Shown here one piece after another: positions 44,244 to 52,801 of a stretch of 64,000 bases of DNA. The stretch is from NCBI GenBank assembly GCA_028818755.1, contig JAPPNF010000183.1:1-64000 (forward strand), given 5' to 3'. Each line of letters opens with the position of its first letter. Position 1 is the stretch's first letter. The position numbers and the translations under genes were made by a program. This stretch comes from Deltaproteobacteria bacterium (GTDB taxonomy: Bacteria; Desulfobacterota; Binatia; UBA9968; JAJDTQ01). A model generated the notes under the pieces. It ran no database searches, had not been told where the DNA came from, and worked only from the letters and a program-made list of their open reading frames with translations.

Positions 44244-46028
44244 ATGCAAGCGCCCGGAAATTTGTTCGATTCCCGACCCGGCAGCAGGAACCTGCGCCCG
44301 CTGCGCCACCTCGTCCGGTACCTGAGACCCTACCCCGGACTGTTGATCCTGACGATCCTGTCCCTGCTCACGGCGGCGGTGACGACGCTCGTCCTCCCCA
44401 TCGCGGCCCGGCAGATCCTGGAAATCGGCTTCGCCGACGAGAACCGGGCACTGATCGGCCGGCATTTTCAACTGCTGCTCGGGGTCATCGCCGTCCTGGC
44501 GGTGGCTTCCGCCGGCCGTTTCTATTTCGTCGCCAGAATCGGAGAGCGCGTGGTCGCGGATATTCGCAAGCAGATCCACGCGCATGTGATGGGCATGAAC
44601 CCCACCTTCTTCGAGGTGACCCGCACCGGCGAGATCCTCTCACGCCTCACCACCGACACCACGCTGATCCAGACGGTCATCGGCTCCGGCGCCTCCATGG
44701 CCCTGCGCAACCTGCTGATCTTCACCGGCGGGTTCGTCATGCTCATCGTCACGAGCCCACAGCTCATGGGCGCGGTGGTGGTGTTGATCCCGCTGGTGCT
44801 GCTCCCCATCCTGGTGCTGGGCCGGAGGGTACGGCGGCTGTCCCGGTTGAGCCAGGACCGGGTGGCGGACACCAGCGCGCTCGCCGGGGAGAACCTGGAC
44901 GCGGTGGAGACCGTCCAGGCGTTCACCCAGGAACGCACCGAGGAGGACCGCTTCGCCGCGGCCACCGAGGCTGCCTACCACGCCGCGCTGGTGCGCATCC
45001 GCAACCGGGCGCTGCTCGTCTTCCTGGTGATCACGCTCATGTTCGGCGGTGTCGTGGGCGTGCTGTGGCTGGGAGCGGAGGCCGTGCTGACCGGCCGCAT
45101 GTCCGCCGGCGTCCTGATCCAGTTCGTGTTCTACGCGATCTTCGTGGCCGGCTCGGCCGCGAGCCTGAGCCAGGTCTGGGGCGAGGTGCAGCGCGCCGCC
45201 GGCGCCACGGAGCGTTTGATGGAGCTCCTGCAGGCGCGGCCGGCCGTCACCGCGCCGGCGACGCCCCTGCCCCTGCCCGACCCGCCCCGCGGCAGCGTCA
45301 TCCTCGACGCCGTGGAGTTCGGCTACCCGTCCCGGCCCGGTGAGCTTGCGCTGGACGCGTTCTCCCTCGCCATCGAGCCCGGCGAAACGGTGGCCCTGGT
45401 GGGTCCGTCCGGGGCCGGCAAGAGCACAGTCTTCAAGTTGCTGCTGCGATTCTACGACCCCGCGGGGGGATGCATCCGACTGGACGGGGTGGACCTGCGG
45501 GAGGCGGATCCCCAGGCGGTGCGGAGCCGTATCGGGCTGGTACCCCAGGAAACGGTCATCTTCTCGGCCAACGCCAGGGAGAACATCCGCTACGGGCGGC
45601 CGGCGGCCACCGACGCCGAAGTAACGGCGGCCGCCGGCGCCGCCTTCGCCGACGACTTCATCCGGGGCCTGCCGCAACGCTACGACACCTTCCTCGGCGA
45701 GAAGGGTCTGCGCCTTTCCGTCGGCCAGCGCCAGCGCATCGCCATCGCCCGGGCCATCCTCAGAGACCCGGCCGTCATGCTGCTGGACGAGGCCACCAGC
45801 TCACTGGACGCGGAGAGCGAGCACCTGGTGCACGAGGCGCTGGAACGCCTCATGGCCAACCGCAGCACTCTGATCATCGCCCACCGCCTCGCCACGGTGC
45901 TCAAGGCCGACCGCATCGTGGTCATCGACCAAGGCCGCATCGTCGCCACCGGCACCCACGAGGCCCTGATGAGCGGCGGCGGCCTGTATGCCAGGCTGGC
46001 TTCGCTGCAGTTCGCGCCGGAGGCGTGA
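44244..46028 (+). CDS. ABC exporter, fused permease and ATPase (MsbA-like)
   Basis: 594 aa, the half-transporter length. The N-terminal six-helix membrane domain spans about 20-320 with the usual FFEVTRTGEILSRLTTDT coupling helix. The ATPase has Walker A GPSGAGKST (about 388-396), Q-loop LVPQETVIF, signature LSVGQRQRIA, Walker B VMLLDEATSSLD and the switch His in IIAHRLAT. It works as a homodimer or heterodimer in the inner membrane exporting lipid-like or drug-like substrates. No Shine-Dalgarno is evident. A VOC protein follows by 98 bp. Confidence 0.92.
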   Translation: MQAPGNLFDSRPGSRNLRPLRHLVRYLRPYPGLLILTILSLLTAAVTTLVLPIAARQILEIGFADENRALIGRHFQLLLGVIAVLAVASAGRFYFVARIGERVVADIRKQIHAHVMGMNPTFFEVTRTGEILSRLTTDTTLIQTVIGSGASMALRNLLIFTGGFVMLIVTSPQLMGAVVVLIPLVLLPILVLGRRVRRLSRLSQDRVADTSALAGENLDAVETVQAFTQERTEEDRFAAATEAAYHAALVRIRNRALLVFLVITLMFGGVVGVLWLGAEAVLTGRMSAGVLIQFVFYAIFVAGSAASLSQVWGEVQRAAGATERLMELLQARPAVTAPATPLPLPDPPRGSVILDAVEFGYPSRPGELALDAFSLAIEPGETVALVGPSGAGKSTVFKLLLRFYDPAGGCIRLDGVDLREADPQAVRSRIGLVPQETVIFSANARENIRYGRPAATDAEVTAAAGAAFADDFIRGLPQRYDTFLGEKGLRLSVGQRQRIAIARAILRDPAVMLLDEATSSLDAESEHLVHEALERLMANRSTLIIAHRLATVLKADRIVVIDQGRIVATGTHEALMSGGGLYARLASLQFAPEA

Positions 46029-46125
46029 GCGGCCTGCACGAGCCCGTTCTTCCGGCGCTGTCGCGGACGGGGATTGGATGTTCGTCGCTCCAGGATCCCC
46101 CTCGTAATCTCCAGGAGGAAAGAAA

Positions 46126-46551
46126 ATGGAGCAGCGTTTGAGCATCGTCACCCTGGGGGTACAGGATCTTCAGCGAGCCCGAAGGTTCTACGAGACCCTC
46201 GGCTGGCGTGTCGCAACCCAGGAAAACGCCGATTCCATCGTCTGTTTCACGCTCAACGGAATCGGTTTTGCCCTCTATCCACACGAGAAGCTCGTTGAAG
46301 ACATCGGCCTGCCCGGCTTGAGTGGCGAGACGACGGGTGCGGTCACTCTGGCCTACAACGTCCGAGCACGCGAGGACGTGGCCGCGGTCCTCGACGAAGC
46401 CGAACGCGCCGGCGGCGCCATCGTCAAGCCGGCGCAGGATGTCTTCTGGGGCGGCCATTCGGGATACTTCAAGGATCCCGATGGGCATCTGTGGGAAGTT
46501 GCCTGGAACCCCTTCTCGCCGCTCGACGACGATGGAAGCTTCGCCTGGTAG
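46126..46551 (+). CDS. VOC-family (glyoxalase/bleomycin-resistance) protein
   Basis: 141 aa with CAGGAGGAA upstream. Two beta-alpha-beta-beta-beta repeats are visible: LSIVTLGVQDLQRARRFYE in the first and GAVTLAYNVRAREDVAAVLD in the second, with the ending FKDPDGHLWEVAWNP. Metal ligand positions are partly kept (Glu in the C-terminal LWEV), while the first His is replaced. Such proteins bind or detoxify small electrophiles or antibiotics; here it follows an exporter. Specificity is unknown. Confidence 0.88.
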   Translation: MEQRLSIVTLGVQDLQRARRFYETLGWRVATQENADSIVCFTLNGIGFALYPHEKLVEDIGLPGLSGETTGAVTLAYNVRAREDVAAVLDEAERAGGAIVKPAQDVFWGGHSGYFKDPDGHLWEVAWNPFSPLDDDGSFAW

Positions 46552-46587
46552 AAGAGTTCGGGTCTCGAACGGGCCAGACCTGGTTTG

Positions 46588-47955
<1,368 letters not shown>

Positions 47956-47986
47956 GACTCGTCCTCTACTGCCAACGATACGTCGT

Positions 47987-48014
47987 GTAGGGGCGGGTTT
48001 CAAACCCGCCCTAC
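47987..48014. repeat. GTAGGGGCGGGTTTCAAACCCGCC-type palindrome
   Basis: GTAGGGGCGGGTTT and AAACCCGCCCTAC are near-perfect inverted arms. Related palindromes are at 30744-30767 and, with a different core, at 58488-58515. It lies between eutA and thrC on the minus strand. Confidence 0.8.
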
Positions 48015-48042
48015 AACATCGTACGACGCCCCTGACGGTCCG

Positions 48043-49539
48043 TTATTGCCGGATAGCCGCGTTCTGCTCCGCGCTGGGGAAGACGAGCGACTTGATGACC
48101 ACGGGCACCGCCCCCGAGGAGGGGATCAGCGCGCCCACGTCGATGTAGTCGAACTCCTGCAGCGCGATGCCGTCCACCGAGATGATGGGCTTGTCGAGCT
48201 TCATCTCCTCCTTGAAGTGCAAGCCCAGGATGCCGCCGATGTCGCCGTCGTTGACCAGGAGCAACGGGTGCCCCTTGTCCAGAATGGGCTTGAGGCCCTC
48301 CGCCACCGCGCCGCAGAAGCCCTGCAGGCGGGCGAAGGTGGCGGATCCCTCCCAGTGGAACGCCAACGCCACCGGCTGGCGGCCGTCCTGGAGGTCCAGG
48401 CGCCGCAGCGCGTTGTCGATGGCGCCGATCACCTCGGCGGGATCGATGTCGTCGCCCCACTCGAAGTCGATGCGCACCACGGGGACGTTCCGCACCGGCA
48501 CCGCGTCCGGGGGTGAGATAAAGATGGTGCTGCCGCTCACCTGGATGGTGTACTGGGAAGCGCCGATGACGGTGGCGCGGATGCGCGCCGCGGGCTCCAG
48601 GATGGGAACGCCCAGTCCCTCCACCCGCCGGCGGATCTCCCTGCCCAGGATCGCGCCCATGTCGCCGTAGCCGTTCTCGGCGTGGCCGTAGATGAACTCG
48701 GACACGCCGCCCGAGAAAGTCACGGCGTCGACCTTGCCCCGGTACGACAGCGGCGGAAGGCGGAGCAGCTCCCGGGTTTCGTCGGTCAGCTCCTGCTGGT
48801 TGACCACCTCGAACAGGCGGTCCGCCATCTCCGAGGCAATGGCCTCCAGGGTCTGCTCGTTCATGGACTGGCCAAGCTCCAGCTCGACGCCCACCTTGCC
48901 GCCGTGACGCCTGCCTGCCTCCTCGATCCGGACAACGGTGTTGCCGCCGTCCATGGCCAGCAGCCGGGCGCCCACGTCGATGGCGGTCACCTCGCGCACC
49001 CTGCCGCCGGCGCACACCGCTATCTTGCTGGTGCCGCCGCCCACGTCGATGTTGAGCACCACCCCTTCCTCGCGGCCCGAGCGCGCCACCGCGCCGGAGC
49101 CGTGGGCGGCCATGGTGGTCTCGAGCCCGTCGCCAGCGGTGACCGACACGAACCGGCCCGCCTCCTCGGCGAACAACTCGGCGATGGCGCGAGAGTTGCG
49201 CCGGCGCACGGCCACGCCGGTAAGGATCAGGGCGCCGGTGTCGACGTCCTCGCGCTTGAGCTCGGCGCGCTCGTACTGCTCGTTGATGAAGCGCTCCAGG
49301 CGCTCCATGTCGATGGTCAGGTCGTCGGTGTAGGGCGTGAGCAGAATCTCCGATTCGCTCAGCACGATGCGCTTCTTGACGACGTAGCGGGTGCCTTCCT
49401 GGCTCAACTCGAGACGCGAGAACACCAGGTGGGACGTGGACGAACCGATGTCCACGCCCACGCTGGTGAGCTTGATCTCGTCTTCGTCTACGATGTGCCG
49501 GCCGGAACCGGTGAAGCCGAGGGATCCTGTGTCGGCCAC
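48043..49539 (-). CDS. eutA: EutA-family ethanolamine ammonia-lyase reactivase
   Basis: 498 aa starting at GTG. ASKHA-type elements: SVGVDIGSSTSHLVFSRLE in two strands, LNIDVGGGTSKIAVC, and VTFSGGVSEFIYG, matching the EutA family that exchanges damaged B12 cofactor on ethanolamine ammonia-lyase using ATP. It ends in a partner-binding segment VIKSLVFPSAEQ. It starts 4 nt after the stop of a bicupin gene, so the two are coupled. No eutB/eutC, eutT or microcompartment gene is in the window, so its client enzyme is either elsewhere or not ethanolamine ammonia-lyase. Confidence 0.85.
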   Translation of the reverse strand: MADTGSLGFTGSGRHIVDEDEIKLTSVGVDIGSSTSHLVFSRLELSQEGTRYVVKKRIVLSESEILLTPYTDDLTIDMERLERFINEQYERAELKREDVDTGALILTGVAVRRRNSRAIAELFAEEAGRFVSVTAGDGLETTMAAHGSGAVARSGREEGVVLNIDVGGGTSKIAVCAGGRVREVTAIDVGARLLAMDGGNTVVRIEEAGRRHGGKVGVELELGQSMNEQTLEAIASEMADRLFEVVNQQELTDETRELLRLPPLSYRGKVDAVTFSGGVSEFIYGHAENGYGDMGAILGREIRRRVEGLGVPILEPAARIRATVIGASQYTIQVSGSTIFISPPDAVPVRNVPVVRIDFEWGDDIDPAEVIGAIDNALRRLDLQDGRQPVALAFHWEGSATFARLQGFCGAVAEGLKPILDKGHPLLLVNDGDIGGILGLHFKEEMKLDKPIISVDGIALQEFDYIDVGALIPSSGAVPVVIKSLVFPSAEQNAAIRQ

Positions 49540-49543
49540 GGCC

Positions 49544-50740
49544 CTAGGCTTCCGGCTGATAGATCTCGGCGGGCATCTTGGACTTCATGCCCTCCTTGGC
49601 CAGGGTCTCCTCGAACTCCTTGCGCAGGAACGGATCCTCGTCACGATAGGCGATGGCGGTGCCGCCGTCCTTGATCTCGATGGCGCCGTAGTCGATGGCC
49701 TTCTCGCCGGGCCGGCCGCGCTCGCGCCCGGGCGCGTTGGGGCCGAACCACGCCGACAGCCGCAACGGCTCGGCGCTCACGCCGAAGTGGGCATGGAACC
49801 AGTTTCCGCCCATGGGAGCCGCGCTCACCATGCCGACGGGCTCGTAGTCCTGCCGCCGCACCCCTTCCGCCTTGCCGTCCTTCCACGGCGTGGGGCCCAG
49901 GGTGGAGGGCCAGGTGTAGGTGTAGCCCTTGCCCTTGACACAGATGAGCACGGCGGCGGAGCCGTGGGCGTGGGCCTTGGAGTAGCGGCCGGTCTCGTGC
50001 TGGCCGATCCACAGGTAGAAGCTGTTGCCCACCATGTGCGGCTCGATGCGGCGGTAGCCGGGCGAGCGGCGGTTGTCCAGCGGCAGCTCGCAGGTGACGA
50101 TGTCCGGGATGATGTTGGTCTGGCGCATGGCCAGCCCGCGCACCGGGTCGGGTTCGATCTCCTCGTTGGGCTTGTAGTAGTCCTCGGTCTCCTCGTAGCG
50201 GTCGGTGAAGGTGTACGGGCAGTTGAAGATGAAGTCCGTATTGTTGAACAGGTTCATGATGTTGGGCGCCGTGGTGCCCGCCAGCAACAGCGCCGGGCTG
50301 GAGGTGGCATTGACGATGCGGTGGCTGGCGTTCATCGGGATGGCGAACAGCGACCCCTGCTGCCACTCGAAGGTATGCTTCCTGCTGCTGCCCTCCGCCC
50401 ACACCTCGGTGGTGCCGCGCCCCTCCACCACGAAGTACTGCTCTTCGTAAAGATGCTTTTCCTCGTTCAGCGCGCCGGCGCCCGGAACCTCGACGACGTA
50501 GGAACCCCAGAGGCCCTCGGTCCCCAGGAGTTGGATGAAGCTGGCATTGCCGCCGAGCCGCTTCCACATCTTCCTGGGCAGGTTCTGGACTTTCTCCACC
50601 CCGATGTCCCGGTAGACAGGAATCTCCTGCTCTTCCATGAAGGTGTCATAGGCGGTGTTGGGCCGAAGGAACTTCCCGTAGCCCGCTTTCTGCATCTCGC
50701 CCGTGGGCTCCTGCCACTTCTCTTTTCCGTTGCCAGCCAT
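49544..50740 (-). CDS. Bicupin protein, gentisate-dioxygenase-like fold
   Basis: 398 aa from the ATG at 50740 with GGGAGG upstream. Two cupin barrels: the first around EEQYFVVEGRGTTEVW and FAIPMNASHRI, the second around YSKAHAHGSAAVLICVKGKG and NWFHAHFG. The second has the HxH...E-like metal pattern, the first is poorer in His. The size fits bicupin dioxygenases or isomerases. Its stop lies 4 nt before the eutA GTG, so they are translationally coupled; a link with a B12-type reactivase is unexpected. Upstream, 188 bp separate it from the divergent Cys-rich peptide gene. Confidence 0.78.
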   Translation of the reverse strand: MAGNGKEKWQEPTGEMQKAGYGKFLRPNTAYDTFMEEQEIPVYRDIGVEKVQNLPRKMWKRLGGNASFIQLLGTEGLWGSYVVEVPGAGALNEEKHLYEEQYFVVEGRGTTEVWAEGSSRKHTFEWQQGSLFAIPMNASHRIVNATSSPALLLAGTTAPNIMNLFNNTDFIFNCPYTFTDRYEETEDYYKPNEEIEPDPVRGLAMRQTNIIPDIVTCELPLDNRRSPGYRRIEPHMVGNSFYLWIGQHETGRYSKAHAHGSAAVLICVKGKGYTYTWPSTLGPTPWKDGKAEGVRRQDYEPVGMVSAAPMGGNWFHAHFGVSAEPLRLSAWFGPNAPGRERGRPGEKAIDYGAIEIKDGGTAIAYRDEDPFLRKEFEETLAKEGMKSKMPAEIYQPEA

Positions 50741-50928
50741 AAAAGGTGCCTCCCTGAACTGTGTTTGGTGAGCCACTCAATATAGACAATCGAGTTCCGA
50801 CCGTCCAGGGTCGGCCGGGCCCCAGGGAACGTATGCCATCTTTCTGCGCACCCCAACCCTAAAGTTCCGGTCCGGACCACCGATTCATTAAAGAGTCGGA
50901 CAGTCAAACACGGAAAGGAGAACCAAAC

Positions 50929-51147
50929 ATGCTGTTTCACGACAACTTCAATCAGGGCCGGCCCGTAGCGATACCGTGGGTGCTCGACCCCCACGATGAC
51001 GATCTTGAGCTGGAAATCCACGGATGCGGCTGCGGCTGTGCATGCGCGTGCGGCTGCAACTGCGCATGCGCGTGCAGCGACGCCGGCGGCGAGGATGACT
51101 CCGGTGAGTGCACGGACGATCTCTCGGACCAGCTAGGGAGCGGCTGA
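50929..51147 (+). CDS. Small acidic peptide with alternating-cysteine core (RiPP-precursor-like or metal-binding)
   Basis: 72 aa with a strong AAAGGAG Shine-Dalgarno. The N-terminal 31 residues are acidic and leader-like (PHDDDLELEIHG). Then nine cysteines alternate with small residues: C33, 35, 37, 39, 41, 43, 45, 47, 49 (CGCGCACACGCNCACAC). A tenth, C61, is in the acidic tail DSGECTDDLSDQLGSG. The codons are TGC with GGC/GCA/GCG spacers, so the repeat is partly a DNA repeat. It has the look of heterocycle-type RiPP precursors or a metallothionein-like chelator. No cyclodehydratase or radical SAM maturase is in the window. I do not recognise the family. Confidence 0.7.
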   Translation: MLFHDNFNQGRPVAIPWVLDPHDDDLELEIHGCGCGCACACGCNCACACSDAGGEDDSGECTDDLSDQLGSG

Positions 51148-51167
51148 CAGCGACGCAAGGGGCGTCT

Positions 51168-52313
51168 TTACCCCTCGGTCATCATAACCGCGATGTTGCC
51201 CACGTGACGCTTTGCGATGAACGCTTGCTGGGCGGCGGCCAGCTCCTGCAAGGGGTAGGTCGCCGCCAGCACAGGTTTGATCTCGCCGCGTTCAATGTAG
51301 CCTACAAGGTCGGTGAAAACACCGGGTGGCGGCACGGTAGCCCCGGCGAAAACGAGGTCACGCAGGTAGAAGGCTCTAAGGTCGAAGCGGACGACAGGAC
51401 CGGCGATGGCTCCGGCGCAAACGTACCGTCCGCCGCGAGCCAGCGCCGCAATCAATTGCGGCCAGATCGGGCCGCCCACGACATCGGCCGCCACCGTCAC
51501 CTCTTCGGTGCCGGCGACCTCTTTCAGGGCGGCCTTCAGGTCTTCGGGCCCTCGCGGCAGCACATGATCGGCGCCAAGGGCCTTGACCGTCGCGGCCTTG
51601 TCTTCACCGCAGAGCGCGACGGTTTCGGCACCGCGGCGCCGGGCCAACTGGACGAGGGCGGAGCCGACGCCGCCGGATGCGCCGGAGATGAGAACGCAAT
51701 CGCTCGACCCGACCTCGGCGCGGTTCAACATGTACTCCGCAGTCAGGTAGGACGTCGCGAAGGTTGCCAATTCTGCGTCGGAGAGGTCGCTGTCGACGGC
51801 GTGAACATTCCGGGCGTCGGCTATCGTGTAGTCGGCGAAGCCGCCGTCGCATTCGGAGCCGAAGTAGCCGCACTTCTCGCGATCGAGCGGATCGCTCCAG
51901 TCCCTCAGCCACGGGTCTACCAGCACCCGTTTGCCCAGAAGCGAAACGTCGCATCCACGACCCAGGGAGACCACCTGTCCACAGACGTCGGCGCCCTGAA
52001 TCCGGGGAAGCGCGACTGGCTTGCCGCCCCAGGCCGCGTCGGCGTCGCCAGCGCCCTGGGGCGCGTCGCCGGTTGTGCCGCCGGAGACTCCGGCCGAGTA
52101 CCACCCCGTCCTCGTATTGACGTCGGTGTTGTTGAGCCCGCAGGCCGCTACCTGGATGAGAACCTGGCCGATTCCTGGAAAGGGACGCGGCCAATCTTCC
52201 CGAAAGCTCAGATGGTCGAGACCCCCATGCGCTGTCAGCACCACGGCACGCATGGCGCCGGGCAGTTCAGACGGTCCGGCGATCGATGGACTGAAGGTGC
52301 TACCGGCGGACAT
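51168..52313 (-). CDS. Zinc-type MDR alcohol dehydrogenase / quinone reductase
   Basis: 381 aa from the ATG at 52313 (GGAG upstream but distant); ATG 52253 gives MRAVVLTAHGG, the family N-terminus, and is an alternative. The MDR pattern is VAACGLNNTDVNTRTGWY, RIQGADVCGQVVSLG, and the Rossmann loop ISGASGGVGSALVQLARRRG. The structural zinc cysteines are mostly missing, so it may be quinone-reductase-like. The end at 51168 is 20 bp from the convergent Cys-peptide gene. The substrate is unknown. Confidence 0.85.
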   Translation of the reverse strand: MSAGSTFSPSIAGPSELPGAMRAVVLTAHGGLDHLSFREDWPRPFPGIGQVLIQVAACGLNNTDVNTRTGWYSAGVSGGTTGDAPQGAGDADAAWGGKPVALPRIQGADVCGQVVSLGRGCDVSLLGKRVLVDPWLRDWSDPLDREKCGYFGSECDGGFADYTIADARNVHAVDSDLSDAELATFATSYLTAEYMLNRAEVGSSDCVLISGASGGVGSALVQLARRRGAETVALCGEDKAATVKALGADHVLPRGPEDLKAALKEVAGTEEVTVAADVVGGPIWPQLIAALARGGRYVCAGAIAGPVVRFDLRAFYLRDLVFAGATVPPPGVFTDLVGYIERGEIKPVLAATYPLQELAAAQQAFIAKRHVGNIAVMMTEG

Positions 52314-52363
52314 TTGTGGAAAACACTCCGGGGATGACTCTTCCCGAGGAGCGTTGCCCTGGT

Positions 52364-52801
52364 TCAATCGGAGCAGTCGAGCCCGGCCGCCGCGATTCCC
52401 ACCCTGGCGATGTCCTCATCCTCGTCCGAGGTCCCGCCGCTCACGCCCACCGCCCCCACCACGTCGTCTCCGTCGCGGATCAGCAGGCCGCCGGCGGCGG
52501 GCACGACCTTGCCGTCGGCCAGGGCCGTGAGGGCGGCGAGGAAGGTCGGGCGCTCGTTGAGGCGGTCGGCGATGGAGCGGCTGGAGCCGCCCATGCCCAG
52601 GGAGCCCCAGGCCTTGCCGATGGCGATCTGCGGGCGCAGGATGCTGGCGCCGTCCTCGCGCTTGAAGGCCTTGAGATGGCCGCCGTCGTCAAGCACGGCC
52701 ACGGCCATGGGCCGGAGTTCCAGCCGGCGAGCTTCGGCCAGGGTTTCGTCGACGATGATGCCCGCCTTTTCAAGGCTCAGTCTTGAGCTGCCTCGTGCCA
52801 A
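52364..52801 (-). CDS. GlcG/HbpS (DUF336) family protein
   Basis: 145 aa starting at TTG 52801, supported by GAGGAGG right upstream. The family fold is visible: AVAVLDDGGHLKAFKREDGA, GKAWGSLGMG, PAAGGLLIRDGDDVVGAVGVSGG, EDEDIARVGI. Members bind haem or cobalamin, or act as stress proteins. The start is inside the MscS-like gene, 32 bp before its stop, so it is translated from the same mRNA. Function here is open. Confidence 0.85.
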   Translation of the reverse strand: MARGSSRLSLEKAGIIVDETLAEARRLELRPMAVAVLDDGGHLKAFKREDGASILRPQIAIGKAWGSLGMGGSSRSIADRLNERPTFLAALTALADGKVVPAAGGLLIRDGDDVVGAVGVSGGTSDEDEDIARVGIAAAGLDCSD

